A stretch of 64,000 nt of DNA. It comes from Zonotrichia leucophrys gambelii (lineage: Eukaryota > Chordata > Aves > Passeriformes > Passerellidae). The notes below the pieces were generated by a model. It was not told the origin of the DNA. It did not search any database and saw only the letters and a list, made by a program, of their open reading frames with translations. Below are positions 51,301-64,000 of this stretch, piece after piece (within the stretch, counting starts at the first letter, position 1; every line of letters begins with the position of its first letter). A program made the position numbers and the translations under genes. The stretch is taken from positions 22,322,038-22,386,037 of the forward strand of contig NC_088173.1 in the NCBI RefSeq assembly GCF_028769735.1, given 5' to 3'.

Positions 51301-53398
51301 CAGTGCTGAAGAATACAGACAGTATGCAGATTTATTGGTCAGCTCTGTTTTCACATGCATAAAAACCAAACCCCAAAATGTTACTTCCTTACCTCTGTAT
51401 CAGCTTATTGCTTATTTAGCAATGCCAGGTCCTGCATATTCTTAAAAATCAGCTGAATTAACATGATCTTGTGTATATGTTCACATTTCAGGTTAAATGT
51501 GGCTGTTCTGACTAAACATGATTTATAATTTGAACACAGAAGTAAGAGCCCCACATGTCTTTTCACCCCTTTTTGTAACTATGTGACCCTTTCTCTGTTA
51601 CTTGCGTCTGCTCTGGTAATTGTTGGACCCTCCCATAAACTGAATTCTCTGCAGCAACAGAAGCCTGTCCAAGCACACGAAAGTGGACCAGAAACATGGT
51701 TGGAGAAAGGAAGAAGTAGAAAGCACCTGAAAGAAGGAAAGTAGAAAGGAAGAAGAACCTGCACCTCTTGGTGGCAGCATGACTTACACTAACTCACTTT
51801 GTCCATGGAACTATATACCTTTAGGAAAGGGCACACAGAAAATGCTCCCGAAACATTCCAACTAAGTATTGAGGCTAGCTGAGATTTTAATTGAGTTCTC
51901 TTGTTCCCACGTCAGTTCCCTGTCTGCTTAGTGAGCTGACTCCCTAACAGGAGCCAGTTTCAAAAGGTCTTAAAAGGCCAAGGCCAGAACAAGGGGAAAA
52001 AAGACAAGAGCATGATGCCAAAAATCAAAGGAAGAAGTGGCTTCTTCAACACCATCAGTCTGTTTGAGCAGCACAGATTACCCAGCCTCACCTTCAGACT
52101 GGACCTTTACCGTAGGTGGAAGACACCAGAACTAAAAACACTGTCTTCAAATCAAAATAAATAAACCAAATCAAGCTGTGCTCATATGACAGTAGAACCA
52201 GGTCTACCACAGACACTAAAATGCTACTGATTTTTTTTTTAATATTTGAAAGGAAGCCACGAGTTTGGAACAGCTTAGTGATATCCTAAAAAGTTTTGTC
52301 TCTCCCCAGAGAAGCTTAAGCTTGCTTTATTTTCTCCTACACATGCTACTTTCTTTTTTTTTTTAACATTTCTTCAATTATAGTTATGAGACATGGAGGC
52401 AAGATCTCTCTTACTTAGGGGAAAGCAAACTTGTTTGTTCCGGGAAAAAATTCACAAAAAATTTGCCTCATTCTGTCCTGAATAAATATTTTCAGTTAAT
52501 ATAGATCTCCAAACTCGAATGTTTACAAAGAAAGCTTTTGCTTCCCCTTTATAATTATCAGCATGCATGCAATAACTGAAGAGTGACCTATTCAATTATA
52601 TTCAAAAACTACTTCAGCTGACCTTAAACTGTGTTTGAAAGTGACTAACCCCTTATTCCTCCAGTGCAACATCTACAGGCTAGAAAACCAAACAGACTGA
52701 AACAGCTATGTATATTTATCTATATTTTTCTGCTTCTTAGGCCAACAATCCTGAATGTAGAATACTAATTCTAAGACCCTTGGGTGCTAGAATTTGGAAA
52801 AAGCTATCCTGAACCATATTTTTAACACAGCCACATAGCTATAAAGAGTCAGACATTGGAGATGTGCTGGCACATGTCTGAAAAGGACAATACAAAAATT
52901 AAATAAATACTATTCCCCCTTCAGATTACTCTGATGTAATGCTCGAATTTGAGATAATTCACAAGTAAAGCAGAGGGTTCCCCTCTCTGTTTTTCCCCCA
53001 CTTCACAGCATTCTCTCCTGTCAGCTCCACACACTGTTAGTACTTGACCCACTAACACAAGAGGTGGCCAAAAAAGTAAAAGAGGGGAAACTAATTAGGA
53101 AACTAGAAAGAGAAGGTAAGATTATTTAACCTTAATTGAAAAGAAAGGCAATTACCCTTTATGCCTCAGTTTGCATATACATAAATCTTACCCCTGATCA
53201 GAGTCAAGTATGTCGGTTCAGTTTCAAAAAGGAAAGACTTTCTGGAGTTCCAGTCATTATTATCATCAAGAATAAGTTTCTAACAGAACTTTTTCAATTA
53301 TTTACAAAATAGCCTTTCAGCACATGATTATAAATCTAGTGTTACATAAAAATGTCCTTCATCAAAAATCATACACATCAAAAAAGTTATATGCATAC

Positions 53399-53636
53399 CT
53401 GTTTTGCAGCAGTCTAGTCACTTTGTTGGCACAGCTGACACTTTCATCTCTCAAAGACTTTCTAATTCTTTCATCCAATTTGGTACGAGAGAGATTATTT
53501 CCAACTGGTACATCACTGTTGTTTCTTGTTCTTTCTATTCGTCCCCCAGTGCCATTTGCAGTTTTTGGTGCACCCCCACACATTTTCTAAGCCAAAAATC
53601 CTCTTGTAAAGCTCCCTCAAAGAAACTAAATACCTG
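53399..53636 (-). CDS. Candidate alternative first coding exon of FNIP2
   Basis: Minus-strand open exon. A good acceptor (tttctcttcag) at its right edge leads into about 53 bases of leader. An in-frame TAG sits two codons before the ATG (53581-53583), which has A at -3. The frame gives 61 codons (MCGGAPKTANGTGG, later DERIRKSLRDESVSCANKV) and ends in phase 2 with AG at a good donor (gtatgc). Exon 2 of FNIP2 needs exactly a phase-2 AG to restore its serine codon, so splicing would give [12 protein letters not shown] in frame. The peptide is charged and hydrophilic and I do not recognise it. It could also be the first exon of an unknown nested gene, or chance. Confidence 0.45.
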
Positions 53637-54035
53637 CTGAAGAGAAACAGCCTCAAGCAAGTTTCTTCACTATCGATCAACCATTAACAATAACCATCAG
53701 CTTTCTTCCCTATAAAGGAACACAGTCTGCCGAATTTCCAGCTGGGGGAAAAAAGGCAGAACGATCTTCATATATTCTATAAGCCATTAATACAAAAGGA
53801 CAGCTGTAGCTAATGTACTTCTGCAATTATTCCAGACAGTACAGACATGACTTTCAGGTTTCAGAAGCCATCGCGGACTTGCTCTTGCTGCTGTCAGAGG
53901 TTTTCCTACTAAGCCTGGTGCAAAGCTGTAGCAGATACAACAGCTAATATTGACTTTAGCTATGTTTGTTTCCTGGTATGTGATTTAGGTAGCTGGCAAT
54001 TATGTAGTCACAAGACTGAACCATATGGCCTCTTT

Positions 54036-54052
54036 AAAAAAAAAAAAAAAAA
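54036..54052. repeat. Poly(A) run, 17 bases
   Basis: A17 in FNIP2 intron 1, between the candidate alternative exon and the CR1 fragment. Confidence 0.9.
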
Positions 54053-54519
54053 CATAGTTGCTTCTGCAGTGACTCGCCCTTAGTTGCAAGGTTGTTCTAA
54101 CACTGGCTACAACACCCTGTTAATGGCTCTCATGTGAGCAAGTGTCATCTGACAACCCCTAGCAACCCGGTATAGCTTAGGAGCAAGTAAGAATCTGTCA
54201 TCATTGCCATATGGTTATCAGTTCAAAAAACCCAACTACCAACACCAAGAAACATGCTAGATATTCTGCACTGTAATGCTTTTATTTCTAAGGACAAGAC
54301 CTGCTTATACTTGGACAAGAACTTGGCACTAGTACTTTGAAAAGTTTTTTTGAAAAAGTATGAAAGAAAACAATGAGAAAAGGTTGCAGACTTCAAGTTG
54401 CTTGGTGAGAATTTATAGTCATGTGGCTCTTAAAATAATTCAATAACAGTACTGATGACAAAAATATCTAATAAAATACTCCTGACCAAGTAAATTTAAG
54501 TTTTTGAACAGAACAAAGG

Positions 54520-55000
54520 AATCAGAGGACAGAAGACAGAATATCATTAAGTCCAACTCCTGGGCCCACACAGGAGCATCCCCAAGAGTCACACTTCTGC
54601 CCCAAAGTGTTGTCAAATGCTATTGAAATGTCAGGATTGGTCCTGTGACCACTTTCCTGGGGACTCTGTTTGAGTGCCCAAACACCCTCTAGGTGAGTAA
54701 CTTTTTTCTAATATGCAATCTAAAACTCCCTGGCCCAACTTCAGGCCATCTTGGGTCCTGCCACTGGTCACCACAGACAAGAGATCAGTGCCTGCCCCTC
54801 CTGATGAAGTTGTAACTGCAATGAGTCCTCCTCTCAGCCTCCTCTTCTCCAGGCTCAACAAACTGAGTGGCCTCAGCCATTCCTCATATGGCTTCTCCCC
54901 ATCATTTTTGTTGCCCTCCTCTAGGCACTCTCTGACAGCTTAAATATCTTTTTTTGTATTGCAGTGACCAAAGCTGCACACAGGATGTTCTCCTAGGCTC
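54520..55000 (-). mobile_element. Old CR1 LINE fragment in FNIP2 intron 1
   Basis: Diverged CR1 3' region in reverse orientation (tcattaagtccaactcctgg, actggtcaccacagacaaga, cttctccaggctcaacaaac). Same strand as FNIP2. It ends about 0.9 kb before the candidate alternative exon at 53399-53636. Confidence 0.85.
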
Positions 55001-57880
55001 TGGTAATTCTACTGCAGAACAAAGTCCTCTTCCCCATGTTTGCACTAAAAAAAGTCATCCAGACATATCTGCTCATAATTCACATCTCTCATGAATTATG
55101 ATGGGCTTTCTCCCCATCAGTAAAATTTTAAACATTTTATAAGATAACAGCTGTACTGCAATTTCCCTTCCAGGTTAAAAAGGGAAAACCACTTCGTTAA
55201 TGGTCAACCAGACAAGCAGTAGAGTTAGAAACAAGATTTCAAAACCCAGTGCTACGTGCTACCTGCTAAATAGCACAGCACCCTTAAAATGATTTTGTAA
55301 TCACAGTTAACCCCAACCTCCAAAATCTGGACAGAAGTGAAGCAAAAAACTAGAGCAAGGTTAGGCTGAACAACTTGCTCTGTTGCTGAGGGAAACCTAT
55401 AGCAATAAAAAAACCAACTCCAATCCCCAGAGAAGTGACAAGTACTGGATCACAATTACTCCTCCTCCCAAGTATGGCAAACAAATGAAATCTTTGGCCT
55501 GTTCTCAAGTGACTTAAATGATCTAGGTGAAGACAAATCTAGACCTCACCTCATTGAGGAAGAAAACTTTAAACACCAGTGCTACAAGTAATCTTTGAAG
55601 TGTGAATAAGTGAAATAATACACTTTGACTAAGATCAGAAAATCATAGCTTTCACTTCTGTACTACCCTTTCCCCAAACAAACCAAAATTCTCGAACATT
55701 CATCAAACTATCAAATTCCCATCAGGCTTTAGAACAAGGAACTCCTGTAAGCTCACTAAATAGCTTCACAACACTACTTCATCTGTAAATGCAATCTCTG
55801 TAGAATAACACAAATCCTAAAGTACCTGGGGAATTAACATGGCAAATCCACAGAACAGTTTTTAAACAACAACAAAATACTACATAAATCCACATATGGA
55901 AAACACACACAGTCCATAAAGTAGATAACACAGAAAATGGAAGAAAGTGTCCTGCTCTGCAGATATAATCCTCTGTGAAGCAGAATTTAATCACTCTTTT
56001 TCTAGGCTATGTGACAGCATATCACCTGCTCTGTTTGTAGGTCATTTCCTGTCCATCTTCACTGCAAGACAATTGCCTAAACAATTTCGACTCAAGGTAA
56101 CACTTTAGCAAGAAAATTTGGGATGGGGGAAGAGAAATAAATGTATGTGATGTAGTTCAGAATAATTTTCTGTATAAGTTACAGCTGCCCACTAAAACTT
56201 AAGCACTGTTTTCAATATAAGAGAATATTTTCTGAGACCCATGCAAGACTTTGTTTCCCAAACAGCTTTTAGAAGCAGCTAGAGAAGCTTAAGGAAAAGT
56301 TTGAATCATACCTGCTGTTTCAGTGAGCATTTCTTTTTGCAAAACATACACTTAAGCAAGACTGATACACAAAAAATGCCTAGACCCAGACATTCAGGAT
56401 TAGTGCCAAAACATATATTTTAGGAAGAAGTGGAATATCTTTTGGATTGCTTAATAGTGATTTTCCCTCTTTTAGTCCATAGAATAGCTTACGGGGAACA
56501 CAGGTTTCTATCCTCTCTCCTAATTTGCCTCATTTACCCTGCATTGTTTCTTCTCTTTCTGAAACCTCAGATATGGAAGAGCTGTGCTGATGCCACACCA
56601 CATTCCTTTTCCACAATGACTTAAAGTAGTACTAATATGGCAAAGCTCTATTAACCTCAGATGAACTACCTTGTTCAAGCATGATACATAGTTACTAGTT
56701 TCACACAAGTTAGGCGGGATACATTGCAGATTAGTCACGCAACAAGTGAAGGAAGGTATTATTTGGAGCACTGCTCTCTCTCTCAAGACAGATTTTCCTG
56801 AAGAAAGAGTTCAGGTGGAGACAAAGTTCTAGGTATGAAATCATTGTACAGAAGGGTTATTTTTTTTAGGTTAATTCTGTATGTTCCTCTACGAAATCCA
56901 AAACAATATTGGATATATTTGTTCCTTGCAAAGCTAGAATTCCACAGATTCCCTGCTTAGGAAAGGACAATATGCTGGATTTTTGTAAGGCTGGAAGCAT
57001 CTTTTCATCATCTTTGTTGCTACAAAGCAGTATCATCACAGACATGCACAAAAAATGACAAGACACACACACTGCTGATAGAGGTTAACAAACAGATCTA
57101 CGCAAGTCACCATGAAGTGCAGACATCAGCTTTCCACAAACATCAAGAGCAGCCCATTAAACCAGTGCGTCAGAACTCAACTTCTCTGTGTTATCAGGCA
57201 TCACTGCTCACTGGCTTATCTACAAGTCTGAAGTTTGGGAGCTAGCTTTCATAGAGCATCTCAGTAATAATGCAGAAATAAAAAAATAAAACCCACAATA
57301 AAACAAAACCCTAATCAAAGAAAACACCCAGCAAGTACATTGTTTGAAGCAGGACCACAAATAGCACAGAGACAGCACTCTCAGTTGCGAGCTCCAGAAG
57401 TGGAATTTCTCATTAGCAAAGAGAAGAGCTAAAGACTTGTAGATGCATGAAAAAAAGGCATGCATTTAACTGTGTTTTACAATGGTTTTCTTCTTTCTCA
57501 ATGAAGAAAAGTGTGGTTTTTGTTAAACTAGGTCTTTAAACAAAGAAAGGTAAAGCCTGCAGTAAGGTTAGCACCCTAAGTCCACCACCTAGCTCTTTCA
57601 TCCACACAGAAAGCTGTGCTTAGTTTTATCAACTTTCCCCTTTGCATCCCACTTTCTGCCATCATCTCCATAGCTTCCAACAGTCAGGAGAGCTCAGGTG
57701 ACCCAAAGTAAGTCAAGCATTTTGCAGAAGCTGTTTCAGAGCGATGATCTTTATTATTACAAAGAACTGACAATTTGCTTGTAACCTTACACTCTCCAGG
57801 ATTTGACAGTGTTTATTTTTTCAAGGCACCTGCAGTAACCAGCTTGCAGCTTTGACTGGAGCCAAAGAGCAGCTCCATCC

Positions 57881-58035
57881 GGGAGCAGGCAGCGCCGGGT
57901 GCGGCGCCTGCGCTGCCCGGCCAGGCCACCCCAGCTCCTGCGGCACGCAGCGCTGGCTCCCAGCTAACGCATCATTCCCGTGGCACTTGCTCCAGCGGCG
58001 CCATGTGACTGGGCCAGCGGCCAGGAACACAGCTA
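57881..58035. promoter_or_regulatory. Isolated CpG-rich patch in FNIP2 intron 1
   Basis: An island of high GC with a dozen or more CpG dinucleotides in about 150 bp inside otherwise AT-rich intron. It does not encode the family's first exon on either strand. An octamer CAAGGCAC occurs at both sides (57822-57829 and 58053-58060), which could be a target-site duplication or chance. It could be an alternative promoter, a short GC-rich insertion or a methylated element. The open frame crossing it on the plus strand (57852-58286) resembles no family I know. Confidence 0.35.
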
Positions 58036-61000
58036 CTAAATACAGACACTGCCAAGGCACGTCTGGGAACTGCCTCTGCCAGAAAATGAGATTAAGAGAA
58101 ATCCTTTATCCTGCCTCTGCCTTTCCCCACCTTCTCTTGAATGCAAGGAAGAACTACACATTGTACATCTGTCTGAAGGAGAATTCTGAGCAGCAGTGCA
58201 AGGCAGAATCTGGTATTTATAGCACTGTACTAGCTCTTACTCCATTGCAATGCTGTATAAAAGTCCTGACAGATCTCAGACCTTAGTATCTCCTACATAA
58301 GTGAGCAAGCCAAGTCACACATCACCACACCTTAGGGTTGGTATCCTGAGGCATGGGTTTGGTTGCCTGTTCTTTCCTGTTCCTTCTCCCTCCTCTAGAG
58401 AGCCTTATATTCTATATTTTATTCTTTTTATTTAAGGAAGATTCTGTATACAGCTTTTAAACCTTTGTTCAAAGGATTATTTTCAGAATATGAAAAAAAT
58501 TACTAAGAAAAAATGTTATTTATTGGACATATGTAAATACATAGATACAGAGAGATAAACAATGCCTGGTGTTGAATATTCCCCCCCAGTTTTTTCTAGC
58601 TAAATGAATTTTTTCTGCTGTAACACACACGAACACCTTCACTCCAAGTAGCTAAAAACACCCGCATGTTAACAGCAACCATTTCTTTAGAAATTTCCTC
58701 CACTTCTACTATGAAAAGGCTGCATTCACAAGAGGCCTTTGTGAACTGCAGAGGATGTGGCACTTTCTCAAGCTTTACAGACAGAAGTTTAGGGTACTCT
58801 CTCCAGGGGCACAGAAAGATTGCAAATTCCCATTTCTCATCATGGTTCCGAACACGCGCTCCCACAGTACAAAAGAACACACTCAAGGAGGGCTAGAGGC
58901 AAGTGCTATCCAAGAACCCCATCGCCCTCTTCCAAGGGAAATTGCTTCAGAAGGGGTCAGTTTCATCTAACCCAAAGGCACAAACTCAGCAGTATCACTT
59001 CACTTAAAAAGAAATTAATATTTACTGCCTAAATTCGTATTCTATGAAAAGATATCACATGTGGCTCTCTAACAGTGCTGAGAGCTGAAGCAGCCCTGTT
59101 TTTTTCACCAGCTAACACAATATTGGTAAGACCTCTGTAAATTATTATGTTAAACTGTTGTAAGAACAAGATGTGTTTTGATCCTTCTAAAACAGAGATT
59201 GTAGCTGAAAAGTTAGTCTGCAATAACCAGGAAGGGAAGGAAGAAAAACTAAGTTGAATATTTATGAGAAAGTACTGATTTACCCAACTGGCAAGAATAT
59301 GAGAAAGAACACATACACAAGTAGCCATGCTTGATCACCCAAAGTTGCTGCAGCATGAACAGCAAAGTCCATTGCTTCTGTCTAGATGAATGCCAGGAAA
59401 TCCTGACTTAGATTGAATGAAGTGATAACACGGACGGATATAACGTCAGCTCCGGCATTTTTCACTAGTTATGGCCAAAAATAAGCTTTGCTCCTCTTGT
59501 TTTTGTTATGATAATTTGTCCATTCCATCCAAAACACTTTCCTTAACTATCTCTTGTAGACAACATATGGAGTAGCTTTCTAGTAACTAGAACTGAATCT
59601 TGAAGGCTTACATAGATTTATTTTCAAGTTTCACTGGAAAGGGAAGGAGAAACACCTTGGGACCATGTGCATGGCAATTAAATCACTCATACCATATACC
59701 TTCTCAATGAAAAAAATACACACAAAACCAACCAAACAAACCACAGTCCTGCAGCTGACTGGCATGGGCAAACCTACCCTTGCTGCAAGCCACTATGCTA
59801 AAGACTTACGTTCTGTTTACCGCCAATTGCGTAGGACTTTGAATGTATAAATAGTCATTAAGTTATGAAACAGTCTCCCCTCCTTAAAGCAGGCCAACCA
59901 CTCTAAACTACTCACATAGGATCTCAAATATTTTCTCAAAAACACTGGTATTATAGAAGACTTAGAAGTTTATCCAGTCAGGTTTGCTTGTAATTACAGC
60001 TGACCGCACCCAGCTAGCATTTGGCTGCCAAGTATCAGTCCATCAATCCTGAAATGTTTGAGGAAAAAAAAAAATCACACAGAAAATTCAGTTGCATCCT
60101 TGTCCTGCAATAAGAATGATTTGCACATTGATAGAGGCAAACAAATTTCAGTCAGCAAGCTTATGTAGCAATTATTAGACAAATTAGAAACCTTCATCCT
60201 CACAAGAAGGTAAAACCTGGTCAAGCTCCTTTAGTGTTCCCCAAAAAAACAGTGTACAAGAAAATCCTTTATAACAGACCTGATTTACTCCTGAGATGAA
60301 GTCTATCAGAGCAGACTCTCTAGAAGCCATCCTAACACTACAGATTCAGGATAATTTCATTTAAATACAAACAAAACTCACTTTCTTTTCACTTTCTGTC
60401 AAAACAGGGACCAAGGATACAACTCTGATGAAGACTACAGTCACCTTTTAGTGCTTCAGTAATGTGAACAAAACGCCAAAATCAAATCAAATTTCAATCA
60501 AATTTCTAGTTCACACACGAACACATTTCAATCCAAATACAGAATTGTTTCTTTAATCAGAGGTTCAAGTCATCTTTGGCACTCTACACAGATGTGTTGT
60601 GCTTAAAAATAAAGAAATTGGACAGATACATTATCAATGTGCACATGGGTCCATTGAGTTGACTGTTTCAAAAAATGCACATTCACTACAAAATACATTG
60701 TTCTGTTTGCATTTTCATCTTCTTTGCACACCTATCCCTGCACCCATTATCCAGTCCAGCTGTACATAAGCACCAAGTGCTATGATAAAGTGACAAACAG
60801 AGATAGCTATTTTCAAATAGATGTTATTTCCCTAGTTCCATTCAAAAGCATTCCCAAATATATCCCTGTTTGTAAGACTGCTCCCAGGAACTTCTGAGCA
60901 CAAGAAATTTAGTACTTGAACTTTTTTGAACTCAACTGTACTGTGATCTAGTCCAGAGCAGGTGACTGACATCTATCCCCAAGCCTCCCAAGTACCAAAG

Positions 61001-64000
61001 TCATTAGGCATTACTCACCCACTCCCTAAGTCAGAATTGTGTCTGAAATCATTTTAGTGCTTTGTAAGCACAATTTATATGCACAGACAAATCTCATAAC
61101 TACCTTTATAAGGAGAGAGGGTTAATTTTTCCAACTCTTTAACTTGATGTGATCTAGAAATGTTTTTAACAGTTGGGAGGGCAGAGGTTGCACTCCTGAA
61201 GCGGCTAACACGGGAGAGCAACCTTCCTCCAGGCTAAAAGCCAAGACAAGTAGGAGCTAAGGTGCATGTCACTATGGTTGTCTGCTAAGTGAACTGAAGC
61301 GGCCACTAAATCCCTGCTCTTTATTCCAGCCTTCTCAACACAGCCGAGGATTAGCCCTCCATAACCATTCCTACGTGGTGTGACAGCTTCACACAGACTA
61401 CTGTAAGAAGAGCTGGTTCTATCCCTGACCTTTACACAGACACCACTGAGAGGTCTCAACACTGCTCTATCAGCGCTACTGTGGAAGTGACAAATGTCCA
61501 GGCAATGCCCAATTCCAGCACTGAACAGGAGAATGTAGTAATCTTGTAACATTGGAGCCATTCACCAAGACCAAGCCTTCATATGCATGGACTAACCCTG
61601 CTGCTCCACAGCTGAGCAAAATGGTTTCTGCAAGAATTCTTCTTCCTTGCTCCGGTACCTTCCTTCCCAGCGCCTCACAGGTCTCCACCCACCTTGTTCA
61701 ACCCAAGCTGTTAAACAAGACAGGACACTTCAGAAACAAAAGGCTCATGACATTTCCTATAGAACGATCTGTCCTAAAAAGTACAATCCATTTTAGAGCG
61801 CAAGTTACAGAGCAGGGCATTAAATGTGAAGATTTTAAAAGGTCATTTTGGGGGAATGTGAAGGAAAGGCAAGCAAATGTGGCAGACACAAGCACTCAAA
61901 TGTTCAGCAATAGCTGGACAAACTCATGTGCTCACATAAAAAAAACAGGAGATACAAAAAAAAAATTGTCTGATCATAAAATAATTTCTGTGAATTGCAG
62001 ATTTCAAAAAGTTGCAGTAACTATCTTTTCCAGACCACAGAGAGTTTTAACATTATAACATTACATTCTGTAAAATTATCCACATTCAGTGAAATAATAA
62101 TAACTAAATAACTTGCTCGGGACTATGTATTCAACAGCTTGTACAGCCTTCTCTCTGGGGTTTCCTTCAAAAACTTTATCTAATGTACTCTGCTCAGATT
62201 TTCTGTACTCCTGGAGCTGTGCGTTACAAACCCAACCCCAAGAGTTGAGCAATTTCAGCTGTTGGATAACATCCAGATTCAGAATTCAGTACAAATACTC
62301 TGCACAAAAATTCAGAGCACTGAGTTCATTCAAGCCTGTTTTCTTTCATAAAAGTCAGTAAACTCAGTGAAAACAAAAGTTGAGTTATTGTAAGAAACTT
62401 CCTGATTCCATTATAAAAAATTAAGTACTACTGTGTTCAGATTTCTAATTTGAAAGTGCTAATACCAAATTCAGACTGCTAGCACCTCTATTAGCAAAAT
62501 GAATAAATATTGTCAATTGTTTACTTAATACAGCTGATTTCATTAGTACATCTAAAATTTCACTGAGCACCTTGGAGGAGAAAAGTTGAGCTGTATTGCA
62601 CTGAAGTGAGAGCATCCTGCAGAGAAAGCTCCACACTGATTCAGTAATTACATTACAGCTCAAGTTTCACTTCAGCAAAGTCCATGGAAGCAGAATCATG
62701 ACTCAGTTCTAACAGCAGCTAGTGTGATGTAAAGCCCTCGTGCCCGTTTATCAGTACAATTCTAAGAATCTCACCCCTATGAGAAGTGTGCTGGCTGACC
62801 ACAGCCATTTCAGCTGCTGGTCAGGTAAATGCATCTGCACTTGCCCTATGGATGTGGGGAACACACGAGCACTGTTGCCACAACTTCTAAGCTCATTTGC
62901 TCAGTGAGTGTCTCAGAACACTTTGTCTTGTAGCCTGCACAGGAGCTTGTCTTGTGACCTCAGCCTTGCACATTAAAACATGACATTACTGAGGTATTCA
63001 AGTGACAAACCCAGACAAATAGGGCAAATGGGGTGACTTGAGAAGAGCACTTACAGTGGGGAGAGAGCAGAACAGAGAAGAACCTGAGCATGAAGATTAA
63101 GAAGCAGCATAGGTGGAGCACACACAGAGGAGCCGATTCATGACAGGCAAAGGTGCACTGCCCTGTCCATGCCTGTTAGTCAGATCAGCAGTAATCTGAC
63201 ACTATCACAGGAAGCACACTGAAAAAGTGCAGACAGATATTTGCTGTCTTCACATGAGCACCCCATTCAAAGTCCTCCTTTTCCTGCTTATTCTCTCTAG
63301 CAAGCCTGTTCACCACCACCCCACAGAACTGCATTCCTCATCTTTTGCCTAAGAAATGTACCCATGGAAACCTTCACACAGCAAATGCTGGTAATTAGGA
63401 CAGCCTAAGAACATTCTTCTTACAACGCTTCATCTAAGCTGCATACAAGACAACAGTGTGCTCTTAATCAAGGGTGCACTTAGCAGTAACTCTTGACAAA
63501 TATAAAACACAACACATGACTCCAAATCTGAATTTACTCTTCAGAAGCTATCCACGAACATCACTAAGGTGCAAAGTACATGATGAAAGTACATGATTGT
63601 TAGTGTCAGAAGGAATTCTTAAAGGAACAGGTACATCACCATAGTTTGTAGCACATATAGTGAGTATTAATCGAAAGAGTTTTCTTTGCAAAGGAAGTCC
63701 TCAGCATCTTCAATAATACCAAAATGTCAGAACAAGGGATTATCTGTATGAGAAAAATTACTCCATTTTCTGTCCCCCCTGACCCCAACTCCTTTTTCTC
63801 ATCTACTATCTCAGGGCATTTGGTCTGCTGTTACTCACTGTTCAGACCAAAGCAACAGCTGAGGGCCCCTACCATGCACTGGAAACACCTACATGCCACA
63901 GCGTCAAAGTGGGATGATATGATGACTAATGACTAAAACATTTTTGTGAAAACTCTTCCATCTTCCTTCCCCCGAAATTTAATAAAGCTATTTTGCAACT

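Larger units (their letters stand above)
48393..64000 (-). other. FNIP2: FNIP2 intron 1 (partial)
   Basis: Exon 2 opens at 48392 and no family-type first exon is found up to 64000, so intron 1 is at least 15.6 kb. It contains the candidate alternative exon, one CR1 fragment and the CpG-rich patch. The rest is AT-rich with no recognised feature. A 168-codon plus-strand frame at 61552-62058 and a 118-codon minus frame at 61205-61561 resemble nothing known to me. Confidence 0.8.

Noticed and set aside
57852..58286. 144-codon plus-strand frame across the CpG-rich patch
   Set aside because: No resemblance to a protein family; long frames are expected where GC content lowers stop frequency.

Overview
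The window looks like bird genomic DNA: AT-rich, intron-rich and vertebrate in style, with five fragments of the CR1 (chicken repeat 1) LINE family and no Alu, L1 or bacterial-type gene organisation. The class of organism is inferred from CR1 content and protein similarity; the species cannot be named from the sequence.

The window holds one clear protein-coding gene, FNIP2 (folliculin-interacting protein 2), on the minus strand. I placed 17 coding exons from 48392 down to the stop codon at 24406. All have GT-AG borders and compatible phases, and together they give about 1,098 residues. The paralogue is FNIP2 rather than FNIP1: the sequence around the DENN-domain exons (for example [22 protein letters not shown]) follows FNIP2. 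The first coding exon of the family (MAPTLLQ-type N-terminus) is not in the window, so intron 1 is longer than 15.6 kb and the promoter lies beyond 64000. The 3' UTR runs about 3.8 kb to an AATAAA signal at 20639-20644.

Layout: 1-20.6 kb is sequence downstream of FNIP2, without a recognisable gene, holding two CR1 fragments (3.95-5.13 kb and 14.85-14.98 kb). 20.6-24.4 kb is the FNIP2 3' UTR, with a G-run that could form a quadruplex and three Pumilio-type motifs. 24.4-48.4 kb is the exon-intron body, with CR1 fragments in the intron between exons 15 and 16 and in the intron between exons 9 and 10. 48.4-64 kb is part of intron 1, with a CR1 fragment, an isolated CpG-rich patch and an unusual candidate exon.

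The most interesting signals are three. (1) An open minus-strand exon at 53399-53636 starts with ATG and ends in phase 2 at a good donor, so it would join FNIP2 exon 2 in frame and give a different N-terminus. (2) A 90-bp cassette exon (43836-43925) resembles the FNIP1 segment that carries AMPK phosphosites, and the human FNIP2 protein as I recall it lacks this segment. It sits behind a very long U-rich tract and has a weak donor. (3) A 17-bp-stem inverted repeat lies in intron 2. FNIP2 works with folliculin as a RagC/D GTPase-activating complex at lysosomes and links AMPK and mTORC1 signalling, so changes at its N-terminus or AMPK segment could alter regulation. No RNA genes, CRISPR arrays or viral genes were recognised.
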